Below, piece by piece: positions 1-6,053 of a stretch of 8,008 bases of DNA (position 1 is its first letter; every line of letters starts with the position of its first letter). The notes under the pieces are model-generated. The model was given only the letters and a program-made list of their open reading frames with translations, did not search any database and had not been told where the DNA came from. This DNA is from Actinomycetes bacterium (GTDB lineage Bacteria; Actinomycetota; Actinomycetes; Actinomycetales; Microbacteriaceae). Made by a program: the position numbers and the translations under genes. Location: assembly GCA_023436775.1 (NCBI GenBank), contig JAEZHW010000016.1, forward strand, positions 1 to 8,008, given 5' to 3'.

Positions 1-1
1 G

Positions 2-112
2 CGTGCCCCGCCCCGGCACGAGCCACTGCCGGCCGGTCCGGAACAGGTGCCGCCAACAGTCCAGGTGCAGGCGGCCACAGGGGCCGTCACCCAGCACCGG
101 AGGCCACCATGA
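2..112 (+). CDS. Possible 3' end of an upstream gene (partial)
   Basis: One plus-strand frame is open from the window edge and stops at TGA 110-112. That stop overlaps the ATG of the next gene as ATGA, a common operon arrangement. The residues visible are rich in Pro, Gln, Ala and Val and end in HRRPP, with no recognisable domain. Third-position GC in this frame is only about 75 per cent, and another frame scores higher, so codon bias does not confirm it. It may be the tail of a translationally coupled upstream gene or simply noncoding leader. Confidence 0.3.
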   Translation, partial: RAPPRHEPLPAGPEQVPPTVQVQAATGAVTQHRRPP

Positions 113-510
113 CCGACACCACAGAAACCCGGACCCTACCGGTAGGCACCCTGACCAGCACCGTCCACCGGTACGGCCAGTCCGCCGACATCTCCGTCGT
201 CCTTGCCACCACCTCCGGCGCCAGGTTCCTTGTCAGCGACGGCCTGCTGATGCCGCTGACCGACTGTTGCGGCGCGACCGCGAAGGGCCTCGAGGATTAC
301 GTCGGGTGCCGCAGGTGCTACACCGAGATCGACTCCCTCTACGGCGACTGCGAGGCCATCGACTCCCCGAACGCCACCCGGGTTGTCGACTCGATTCTGA
401 GCGAGTTCTACAAGGTCCGAGACCACGCCATGACCGTCCGGATTACCGTCGCTGCGCTGCGCGCCGAATGGGACCGGCAGCGCGCCATGCTGGCCACCGA
501 GGGGCACTGA
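109..510 (+). CDS. Small protein with Cys-Cys / Cys-x-x-Cys cluster, possible zinc-binding
   Basis: The gene encodes 133 residues. The ATG is supported by GGAGG at 99-103, 5 nt upstream. The N-terminal ~45 residues look like beta strands (SADISVVLATTSGARFLVSDG). They are followed by LTDCCGATAKGLEDYVGCRRCY, written here as two pieces: C53-C54-G-A and C67-R-R-C70-Y, with a further Cys81. Two cysteine pairs about 12 residues apart suggest a small zinc-ribbon-like site; this is inference. The second half is helical (residues 89-130). From memory, small actinobacterial proteins with a similar CCGA...CRxCY pattern exist, mostly uncharacterised. It has no signal peptide or membrane segment. The next gene starts 3 nt after its stop, so the two are probably co-transcribed and translationally coupled. 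Function unknown. Confidence 0.85.
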   Translation: MTDTTETRTLPVGTLTSTVHRYGQSADISVVLATTSGARFLVSDGLLMPLTDCCGATAKGLEDYVGCRRCYTEIDSLYGDCEAIDSPNATRVVDSILSEFYKVRDHAMTVRITVAALRAEWDRQRAMLATEGH

Positions 511-513
511 GCC

Positions 514-2220
514 ATGCCGAAGCGCAAGCGTCACCGCGCCGGCGGCGTCGACGCCCAGGCAGCGGCCGTTCCCGCCCCGATCGTCCCCGGCCTGCCGATG
601 CTCATCGACGAGCCGCACCTGGCCGTCAAGCTCGCCCACCACGTGGTCGACCCGTCACGGGATCGCACCGTCGTGGTGGTGACCCGCCCGTCGGGACGCG
701 ACACAGCCCTGGTTGACGTCGCCGACATCCGCGCCCAGCTCGGTGCCCTGGTCGACGTACACGAGGTGATCAACGGGGCCGTCGGCCATGCCCTGTCCGA
801 CGCCCTGCCGGACCGCTGCACCGTGTACGGCGGCGCGAGCCGCACCTATCCGGTCGGCTGGAACTCCGACCCTGATGCGGCGCCGCTACGGTTCGTGTGG
901 AACCCGGCAGACGCCGCCCGGGTCACCGAGCGGGTCATCTCCGACGCCCTCCACGCCGCCCATCGCGCGGCCCAGGCCACCGCCCTGGCAGACTCACGAC
1001 CGGCGACCGGCCGCGTGCTCGGGGTTGCCGGCGGCCGCGCCCTCGTGGCGCTGGACGGCGGAGGCATGGCCGCGGTTCGTCCCGAGCTGACAGTCGACGG
1101 GGTGGACGCTGAGCGGCTGTTCACCGCAGGGATGAGGGTGGAGGGCCAGCTGGACACCTCCGGCCGGCTCGACATCACCGACATGGTGCGCCCCGCCGCC
1201 GAGGCGCTCGCCGACTACCGCCCGGGCGACACCGTGCTGGGCCGGGTCGAGACGGTGACGACCGGCCACGCCGACGTTGCCATGTACCCGCAGGTGGCCG
1301 TCCGGGTGATGCGTGACCAGATCATCGAACCGTCGCGTCCCGCCCGCGTCGCCGACCTGCTCACCGAGGGTGAGACGGTCGCCGCGGTGCTCACCGGCAC
1401 CCCCGCCGATGCCGGCTGGAGCCTCGACATGGCCGATGTCGATCCCGACGTCGAACCAGTGCCCGCGCCGGCGATCCTGCCCGGCGGGCCGGCTTGGCTG
1501 ATCCCACCACAGCGAACGGCCGCTGACCCCGAGCCCCAGCCGGAACCTGAGCCAGAGCCCGAACCAGAGCCTCAGCCGGCCGCGGTACCGGCAACCCCCG
1601 ACGTCGCATCCGCCGCCCTGGCGTCCATGACCGCCGAGCGGGACCAGCTCATGGGTGACCTGGCCGCCGCGTCCCGCAGCGTCGAGCGCGCCCAGCAGGA
1701 ACTCGCACGCGCCCGCACCCGCGCCCGCGAGGCCGAGGCCGCGCTCGCCCAGACGAGACGGAAGCTCGGTTCAGCAGAGACCGCCGTCGACCTGGTCGAA
1801 CGGGAACGGTCACTGTTCGCCGACCCGGAAGAGCAGCTCCGCTTCGAGGTTCAGCTCGCCTGGGCGCGCCGCATCCCGGCCGCGGAGAAGGCGGCCCGGC
1901 CACTGGGCCGGTACAGCCTCGGCCCCGACTTCCTCCAGACCCTGGCTTCTGCCGAAGGGGTGGACCGGTCGAAGGTGATCGACGTGATCGTCGAGATCGT
2001 CACCGGCCTGGTCGTCGACCTGCCTGGACGTGAGCTGCACCAGCTGCGCGACGGCACCGGCGGGGACAACGCCGCCCGGGTCCGCCCGGACGGTGCGACC
2101 TGCTGGCGGGTGTCGCTGCAGGTCAAGACCCCGTCGGCGCGTCGGCTCCACTTCTGGATGCTGAACGACGGCACCGTCGAACTGTCGTCGGTCCGCCTCC
2201 ATGACGACTTCCGCGACTGA
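514..2220 (+). CDS. Modular protein: two OB/S1-like segments, Pro-Glu linker, coiled coil, conserved C-terminal domain
   Basis: The gene encodes 568 residues. ATG 514 is preceded by GAGGGG at 499-504 and lies 3 nt after the previous stop. Segments visible in order: a basic N-terminus (MPKRKRHR); an alpha/beta domain at about 28-155 containing YGGASRTYP (105-113) and PLRFVWN (124-130); an OB- or S1-like segment at about 165-223 (GRVLGVAGGRALVALDGGG); a second beta-rich segment at about 235-310 (GDTVLGRVETVTTGHADVAM, then WSLDMADVDPD); a Pro-Glu dipeptide linker at 338-354; a charged coiled coil at about 367-435; and a compact C-terminal domain at about 440-568 including ELHQLRDGTGGD, DGATCWRVSLQVKTPSARRL and SSVRLHDDF. 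From memory, similar C-terminal domains occur in uncharacterised actinobacterial proteins. Nucleic-acid binding through the OB-like segments and basic tail is plausible but inferred. It is soluble, with no membrane segments. Confidence 0.93.
   Translation: MPKRKRHRAGGVDAQAAAVPAPIVPGLPMLIDEPHLAVKLAHHVVDPSRDRTVVVVTRPSGRDTALVDVADIRAQLGALVDVHEVINGAVGHALSDALPDRCTVYGGASRTYPVGWNSDPDAAPLRFVWNPADAARVTERVISDALHAAHRAAQATALADSRPATGRVLGVAGGRALVALDGGGMAAVRPELTVDGVDAERLFTAGMRVEGQLDTSGRLDITDMVRPAAEALADYRPGDTVLGRVETVTTGHADVAMYPQVAVRVMRDQIIEPSRPARVADLLTEGETVAAVLTGTPADAGWSLDMADVDPDVEPVPAPAILPGGPAWLIPPQRTAADPEPQPEPEPEPEPEPQPAAVPATPDVASAALASMTAERDQLMGDLAAASRSVERAQQELARARTRAREAEAALAQTRRKLGSAETAVDLVERERSLFADPEEQLRFEVQLAWARRIPAAEKAARPLGRYSLGPDFLQTLASAEGVDRSKVIDVIVEIVTGLVVDLPGRELHQLRDGTGGDNAARVRPDGATCWRVSLQVKTPSARRLHFWMLNDGTVELSSVRLHDDFRD
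1525..1578 (+). repeat. Pro-Glu dipeptide-coding tandem hexamers
   Basis: Within the 568-residue gene, alternating Pro and Glu/Gln codons form a degenerate hexamer repeat (variants of GAGCCN and CCGGAA). It encodes a stiff acidic linker between the OB-like half and the coiled coil. Such linkers vary in length by slippage; here it is in frame. Confidence 0.85.
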
Positions 2221-2289
2221 GTTGTTGCCCCGAGGGTGTCCGCACCGACAGCCGGTTTCCCACCTGTGCCGCCAACGATGCTGGTGACG

Positions 2290-2299
2290 AAAGCAGGTG
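2290..2299 (+). promoter_or_regulatory. Ribosome binding site deciding the start at 2305
   Basis: AAAGCAGGTG differs from the ideal 16S-complementary AAAGGAGGTG at one base and sits 5 nt before ATG 2305. It favours this start over GTG 2236 and ATG 2278. Confidence 0.7.
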
Positions 2300-2304
2300 A
2301 CCTG

Positions 2305-2676
2305 ATGGCCTTGAAGATGTTCATCGACGAGAGGGCGATCCTCAACCCCGGCACGCGGCTCGCGTTCGAGCCGGAACACCCGCACCGGGCGTTCAGTGGA
2401 CGCGTGCTCGTGGTTGCCGCCTCCAAGGCGGACGCGGTCGCGCTGGCCGCGGCGGTCACCGGGTACCCGGAGCACGTGAAGCTGACCCGCGACCCTGCCC
2501 CGCTGTGGCGGGACGTGTTCGCCCTGGGTCTGGCGACCCTCGACACCCCCGGCGTGCTGGTCGTCGCGGAGACGAACCGGGCTGTGATGGCGCTGCGGGA
2601 CGGCGACATGGTGAAGGTGGCGGACCTGGTCTGGCGAATGGCCGGTGGGATCGACGTGGTCCCGCTCAACAGCTGA
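2305..2676 (+). CDS. Unknown 123-residue protein
   Basis: The chosen start is ATG 2305, preceded after 5 nt by AAAGCAGGTG (2290-2299), one mismatch from a full AAAGGAGGTG site. Earlier in-frame starts (GTG 2236, ATG 2278) have no such site; the GTG start would give 146 residues. The protein begins MALKMFIDERAILNPGTRLA and alternates strands and helices: a beta strand GRVLVVAASK, then an Ala-rich helix ADAVALAAAV, later a strand GVLVVAET and a C-terminal helix with GGIDVVPL. This suggests a small alpha/beta fold. No catalytic motif was recognised. It follows the modular gene after 84 nt on the same strand and is followed by a hairpin, so it may be the last gene of the first plus-strand transcript. 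Function unknown. Confidence 0.8.
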   Translation: MALKMFIDERAILNPGTRLAFEPEHPHRAFSGRVLVVAASKADAVALAAAVTGYPEHVKLTRDPAPLWRDVFALGLATLDTPGVLVVAETNRAVMALRDGDMVKVADLVWRMAGGIDVVPLNS

Positions 2677-2690
2677 GCGGGGACGGGAAA

Positions 2691-2730
2691 GCCCGGCGAG
2701 AGACTGCGAAAAGCAGCTGCCTCGCCGGGC
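2691..2730 (+). terminator. Hairpin after the 123-residue gene, probable terminator
   Basis: GCCCGGCGAG (2691-2700) and CTCGCCGGGC (2721-2730) form a perfect 10-bp stem. Inside, AG pairs with CT and CTGC (2704-2707) pairs with GCAG (2713-2716) around a GAAAA loop, giving a long imperfect hairpin 15 nt after the stop. It has no T-tract, as is common in actinobacterial terminators. The 184-nt gap it lies in (2677-2860) also holds a weak GTGGC/GCCAC pair (2736-2740/2749-2753) and a tandem AGGCTGAAG repeat (2775-2793). I saw no convincing promoter there. A structured RNA element is an alternative. Confidence 0.6.
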
Positions 2731-2860
2731 CCCAAGTGGCCTTCCCCTGCCACCTGCTTGAAGGCTATCGGGGGAGGCTGAAGCAGGCTGAAGGCGACAC
2801 GCCGACCGCTCCCGCATCAGTGCCGGAAACGATTCACACAGAGGCGAAGGGAGGGTGACG

Positions 2861-3439
2861 ATGGGAGAGATCCGGTTCATCGGTGACGGCCACCTGGGGC
2901 ACCCGAAGGTCGCCCTGCTGCGAGGTTTCGAGTCGGTCGACCACTGGCGGGCCGTGTTCCTGAGGAACGTCCTGCGAATCGCCCGCCGCGACACCCTTTG
3001 GTACTGGACCGGGGACGCGTTCATGGGGAACTGGCGCGAGGAGATCCGGATCGTCGACCAGATTCCCGGCACCCATGTCTGGATCCTCGGCAACCACGAC
3101 CGGGCCCACCCGATGCACCCGAACGCGTACCGCTACCAGGCCGAGGCGCTGCGGCACTTCGCCGCGGTCGCCACGATGGCGTCGATCCGGCACAACGGGA
3201 TCCAGCTGCTGATCTCCCACTTCCCCTACGACGGCGACACCGACGGCCGGGCCGAGGACCGGCACACCCAGTGGCGGCTGCGGGACGAGGGTCGGCCACT
3301 GATCTGCGCCCACACCCACAGCACCGAGAAGGTCAGCCACTCCAAGGCCGGGACGCCGCAGCTGAACACGTCGCTGGACGCGTGGGAGTTCAAACCGCCG
3401 ACCCTTCACGATCTGCTCGTCGCCGGCGGCCTCACCTGA
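2861..3439 (+). CDS. Calcineurin-like metallophosphoesterase, compact phage-type
   Basis: The gene encodes 192 residues. ATG 2861 is preceded by GGAGG at 2850-2854 (6-nt spacer); an in-frame GTG at 2855 lies too close to that site. The metal-binding motifs of the family appear in order: D9-G-H11 with a following G-H14, G51-D52, G77-N-H79-D80, H120 (ISHFPYDG) and A150-H151-T-H153. The usual G of the GHxH motif is Ala here, but both histidines remain. The C-terminal NTSLDAW (169-175) resembles the end of short phosphoesterases often found in phages. Members hydrolyse phosphomono- or diesters at a two-metal centre; the substrate (nucleotide, nucleic acid or protein) cannot be read from sequence. 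It is likely cytosolic, with no signal peptide. It precedes the 127-residue gene by 29 nt, probably in one transcript. Confidence 0.95.
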   Translation: MGEIRFIGDGHLGHPKVALLRGFESVDHWRAVFLRNVLRIARRDTLWYWTGDAFMGNWREEIRIVDQIPGTHVWILGNHDRAHPMHPNAYRYQAEALRHFAAVATMASIRHNGIQLLISHFPYDGDTDGRAEDRHTQWRLRDEGRPLICAHTHSTEKVSHSKAGTPQLNTSLDAWEFKPPTLHDLLVAGGLT

Positions 3440-3468
3440 GGCCCGGCCACCACACCAGGAGGTACCCG

Positions 3469-3852
3469 ATGGCATTCACCGTGATGATCGAGAGTGACGC
3501 CGACGAGGCGGCACGCCTGGCCGGCAGCCCGGCCGGGTCGACGAACGAACGCTGCTCCCACCTGCCGGTCACCATTCCGCATCCCGCGGCCGGCATGGTG
3601 ATCGAGCTTCCGCAGCTGTTCAGCGCCGAGGAGGATCCGGAGCAGCGCCGCGTCGTCGTCACCGTACTCGAACGCCGCAGCGAGCGGTCCCGCGAGCCGT
3701 CCGGACTGCTGCACCGCGACGGTGCGTGGCTGTGCCTGCCGGTCGCCTCCACCGACCCCCGCTACCCGGCTGGCGGCTACACCATCGTCGTCGACGAGAC
3801 CCGGCTGCGCCGCGGACGCCAGGTCGGCACCGACCAGCTGCTGACCCGCTGA
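3469..3852 (+). CDS. Unknown 127-residue protein
   Basis: ATG 3469 is preceded by a strong AGGAGGT (3457-3463), 5 nt away. The same frame is open upstream through the phosphoesterase gene, but that part is an out-of-frame shadow. The protein starts MAFTVMIESDADEAARLAG. Its middle is beta-rich (GMVIELPQLF, RRVVVTVLERR), followed by HRDGAWLCLPV and a final strand GGYTIVVDETRLRRGRQVG. It may form a small beta-barrel-like fold; I recognise no family. It has no transmembrane segment or signal peptide. It is the last gene of the plus-strand block and ends 9 nt before a strong hairpin. Confidence 0.85.
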   Translation: MAFTVMIESDADEAARLAGSPAGSTNERCSHLPVTIPHPAAGMVIELPQLFSAEEDPEQRRVVVTVLERRSERSREPSGLLHRDGAWLCLPVASTDPRYPAGGYTIVVDETRLRRGRQVGTDQLLTR

Positions 3853-3861
3853 CACAGGGTT

Positions 3862-3892
3862 ACGCCCCGCCCCGGACAGCAGGGCGGGGCGT
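3862..3892. terminator. Bidirectional terminator between convergent blocks
   Basis: ACGCCCCGCCC (3862-3872) and GGGCGGGGCGT (3882-3892) form a perfect 11-bp GC-rich stem with a 9-nt loop. The hairpin lies 9 nt after the stop of the plus-strand gene ending at 3852 and 29 nt beyond the stop of the minus-strand gene ending at 3922. It is therefore placed to terminate transcription from both sides. There is a short TCATAG but no long T-tract. Confidence 0.85.
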
Positions 3893-3921
3893 CATAGTGC
3901 GCAGCCGATGGCCAGGTCCGG

Positions 3922-4734
3922 TCAGAACGGCGGCTTCTCCTCGACCCACGGCAGAGGATGTTCGTCGGCTGCCTTCTGCAGCCACCTTCTCCCGTGGTAC
4001 GGGCAGTTGAACGTTCCAGGATCGGATTCGTTCCGCCATCGCACTGAGGCGTCCCAGATCATCGTGACGATCTGCTCGTCGCTCAGCTCACCGGGGCCGA
4101 TGTTCGTGGCGCAGATCGCCGGCTGGAGCTCGGTGTCGACACCGTCGTAGCCGAAGATGTCCCAGCCGTACGTCTTGATGATGCCGTTGACGATCGCCGT
4201 CCCGCCGACCTCATCCATCCACTGCTTGTACGCCTCACCCTTCGTGCGTCCGTCCGGCAGCAACTCGTCGGGCTCGAAGGTGCCGAAGAAGTAGCGGCCG
4301 TGCCAGTCGAAGGTGCCACCGCCGCCGACGAACGCCGACACCTGCCCGATCCCGTCGGCGTTGTAGCGGACCAGGGCGCCGTGGAACGGGAAGTCGCGGT
4401 CGTAGGAGTCCAGGTCCTCCCGCTCCTCCCAGTCGACGTCATCGAACGGCGCCAATGGCCGGGAGAACCGTCCGACCTGGCCGTTGAGCGCCTGCCGGGT
4501 CCGACCTTCGGTGTCGGTGACCGTCATCGCGAACAGGTTCGTCTGCGCGACGGTGAACACCTCATGGTCCAGCCAGCAGGTGTCGCCCGGGTGCACATGC
4601 TCGAGCGGCACGTCATGGGCGCTCAGGGGCACCGGCAACACCGCCGTGTCGCCCTCCCGCTTGTGCTGCGGGGCGAAGGATCCGTCGTTGGTGCCGGCGA
4701 CGGTGGCGCCGCGGACGATGTGGGCGTTGCTCAT
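3922..4734 (-). CDS. Tagged protein A: shared N-terminal tag plus unique 240-residue body
   Basis: The gene encodes 270 residues and is the last in the minus-strand operon. It begins MSNAHIVRGATV, GTNDGSFAP, then QHKREGD, the tag shared with its three upstream neighbours; the Gln at position 5 of the others is missing. The start is set by this alignment and by the conserved leader; there is no Shine-Dalgarno sequence. The body opens with a beta-rich segment (about 41-92: HVHPGDTCWLDHEVFTVAQ) and an acidic stretch (DDVDWEEREDLDSYDRD, 98-114). It continues with a Gly-rich VGGGGTFDWHGRYFFGTF (136-153) and ends with NCPYHGRRWL (243-252) and PLPWVEEKPPF. It matches no family I know and resembles none of the other tagged bodies. 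It has no signal peptide or membrane helix. It starts 19 nt after the stop of protein B. Function unknown. Confidence 0.9.
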   Translation of the reverse strand: MSNAHIVRGATVAGTNDGSFAPQHKREGDTAVLPVPLSAHDVPLEHVHPGDTCWLDHEVFTVAQTNLFAMTVTDTEGRTRQALNGQVGRFSRPLAPFDDVDWEEREDLDSYDRDFPFHGALVRYNADGIGQVSAFVGGGGTFDWHGRYFFGTFEPDELLPDGRTKGEAYKQWMDEVGGTAIVNGIIKTYGWDIFGYDGVDTELQPAICATNIGPGELSDEQIVTMIWDASVRWRNESDPGTFNCPYHGRRWLQKAADEHPLPWVEEKPPF

Positions 4735-4750
4735 AGGTGTAGGTGGACGG
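4648..4750 (-). repeat. Leader-plus-tag repeat, copy A
   Basis: Dispersed repeat made of a 16-nt leader (4735-4750, CCGTCCACCTACACCT on the minus strand) and the first 29 codons of protein A. Compared with copy C, the coding part differs mostly at synonymous positions, plus one missing codon and two replacements. Confidence 0.9.
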
Positions 4751-4753
4751 TTG

Positions 4754-5350
4754 TCAGCGCTTGTGGCGGAGCAGCAACTGGTACGGGAACGTGCACACGG
4801 CGACATCCCCGTCCCGCAGCACGAGGTTGCCCTCGTCGTTGCGCAGCGGGCCCCGGAACTCGATCTTCGCGTTGATCCGGCCGTTGGTCGACACGACGGT
4901 GCCTGTCGCGCCGAGTAGGGCGCGCCGCACGCCGAGGCCGATCATGTAGCAGCGGACCTGGTCGCCGACCTTCACGTCGGCCCGCGATGTCACCTTCTCG
5001 ACGGAGTCCGGATGCCACCTCCACTCCGGTTCCGCTTCGGTGGTGTCCGCCGGCTCGTCCTGGGGGAACCGCAGGTCGAGCTCGGTGAGGTACTCGTCGT
5101 AGGCGACCTGGGCACGGTCAGCGGCAAGGGTGACAACCTCGTCGTCGGTCGCATCCGGCCCGAGGGTTTCGCGGGCGAACTCGAGCTCGTCGTCGCAGAG
5201 GAAGTCGTCGAACGTGAGCGTCGCCATCGGGTGGGCGTCGGTCGGCAGGATCCTGGCATCGTCCGCCTCAGCCTGGCGGTGGGGCGCGAAGGATCCGTCG
5301 TTGGTGCCGGCGACGGTGGCACCACGGACGATGTGCTGGTCGTTGCTCAT
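4754..5350 (-). CDS. Tagged protein B: shared N-terminal tag plus acidic body and SH3/KOW-like C-terminus
   Basis: The gene encodes 198 residues. It begins MSNDQHIVRGATV, GTNDGSFAP, then HRQAEAD, so the end of its tag is the most diverged of the four close copies. The start rests on alignment with copies A, C and D. An internal ATG at residue 42 (MATLTFDDFL) has no ribosome site and would remove the tag. Residues 43-110 are acidic and helical (CDDELEFARETLG, then EYLTELDLRFPQDEPADTTEAEPEW). Residues 124-186 are beta-rich: VKVGDQVRCYMIGLG, GATGTVVSTNGR, AKIEFRGP and GDVAVCTFPYQLLL. This pattern resembles a small SH3- or KOW-like barrel; that is inference. It ends with basic RHKR. It starts 18 nt after the stop of protein C. 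Function unknown. Confidence 0.88.
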   Translation of the reverse strand: MSNDQHIVRGATVAGTNDGSFAPHRQAEADDARILPTDAHPMATLTFDDFLCDDELEFARETLGPDATDDEVVTLAADRAQVAYDEYLTELDLRFPQDEPADTTEAEPEWRWHPDSVEKVTSRADVKVGDQVRCYMIGLGVRRALLGATGTVVSTNGRINAKIEFRGPLRNDEGNLVLRDGDVAVCTFPYQLLLRHKR

Positions 5351-5366
5351 GGTTGCAGGTGTGCGG
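5261..5366 (-). repeat. Leader-plus-tag repeat, copy B
   Basis: The leader is 5351-5366 (CCGCACACCTGCAACC on the minus strand), 12 of 16 bases identical to the leader of copies C and D. It is followed by 30 tag codons. In this copy the leader is more diverged than the tag. Confidence 0.85.
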
Positions 5367-5368
5367 GG

Positions 5369-6034
5369 TCAGCGGGGGATCCCGACCTTGGCCAGGCTCA
5401 GGGTGATCCGGGTGGGTCGGCCCTCCCAAGTGCGCTGGATGTCCGCCCGGCCGTCGACCACCTGCTCGAAGTCGGCGTCCTTCGCATCTCCCAGACCTGC
5501 CGACATGGTGGCCAGGTTCAGCGCCAGGTCGCTGTGGTCGCTGCCCGGGTCGTCGAACCCCAGATCGAGACGGGCGCCCTCGCCGTCCCAGGCTTCGATG
5601 TGCCACTCGCCGGACCCGTCCTGGTCCACGAGGTCGACCTTGTCGACCTGCGGGTGGCGCGCCTGGATCATCGCGGCTACGGCCTCGCACCGGTGCTTCA
5701 CCAGCGCCTGTCGGGCCTCCATCATCGCCTTGTGGCTCTCCATGACGCGACGCAGCGCATCCTGCGAAGCTGCGGCGGCCGCGAGCGAAATGTGGACGAG
5801 ACGTTCCTGGTCGGGGGTGACGGTCGAACCGGTGACCCCGGCACTGTTGAGCGCCTCGTCGATCTGGTCGCTCCAGACTCCGGACCGGCGGTGGAGTTCG
5901 GAGAAGAACTCGTCGACAGGCCGGCCCGCGACCAGCATGCCGGGGTCGCCCTCCCGCTTGTGCTGGGGCGCGAAGGAGCCGTCGTTGGTGCCCGGCACGG
6001 TGGCGCCCCGAACGATGTGCTGGTCGTTGCTCAT
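5369..6034 (-). CDS. Tagged protein C: shared N-terminal tag plus helical body
   Basis: The gene encodes 221 residues. It begins MSNDQHIVRGATV, PGTNDGSFAP, then QHKREGD. After the tag, VDEFFSELHRRSGVWSDQID (40-59) looks helical. A long helical segment runs from about 74 to 127 (PDQERLVHISLAAAAASQDA, then RRVMESHKAMMEARQALVKH and CEAVAAMIQA) and could form a coiled coil or helical hairpin. A beta-rich segment follows (VDLVDQDGSGEWHIEAWDG, 133-151, then ARLDLGF). The C-terminus is mixed and ends TRITLSLAKVGIPR. The helical middle recalls self-associating or DNA-associated small proteins, but I recognise no family. It starts 19 nt after the stop of protein D and is probably in the same transcript. 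Function unknown. Confidence 0.9.
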   Translation of the reverse strand: MSNDQHIVRGATVPGTNDGSFAPQHKREGDPGMLVAGRPVDEFFSELHRRSGVWSDQIDEALNSAGVTGSTVTPDQERLVHISLAAAAASQDALRRVMESHKAMMEARQALVKHRCEAVAAMIQARHPQVDKVDLVDQDGSGEWHIEAWDGEGARLDLGFDDPGSDHSDLALNLATMSAGLGDAKDADFEQVVDGRADIQRTWEGRPTRITLSLAKVGIPR

Positions 6035-6050
6035 GGCTGTAGGTGGACGG
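5945..6050 (-). repeat. Leader-plus-tag repeat, copy C
   Basis: The leader is 6035-6050 (CCGTCCACCTACAGCC on the minus strand), followed by 30 tag codons. By eye 102 of 106 bases match copy D; the similarity ends at codon 30. Confidence 0.92.
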
Positions 6051-6053
6051 CGG

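Noticed and set aside
3..716. Plus-strand open frame of 237 codons at the left edge
   Set aside because: Arg/Pro/His-rich shadow overlapping the 133-residue gene and the start of the modular gene, both of which have ribosome sites and better composition.
1810..3093. Minus-strand open frame of 427 codons
   Set aside because: Antisense to the 3' part of the modular gene, the 123-residue gene and the start of the phosphoesterase. Its Arg-, Pro- and Gly-rich composition is typical of a shadow frame in GC-rich DNA.
2998..3468. Upstream extension of the 127-residue gene into the phosphoesterase gene
   Set aside because: The frame is open by chance. AGGAGGT 5 nt before ATG 3469 fixes the start.
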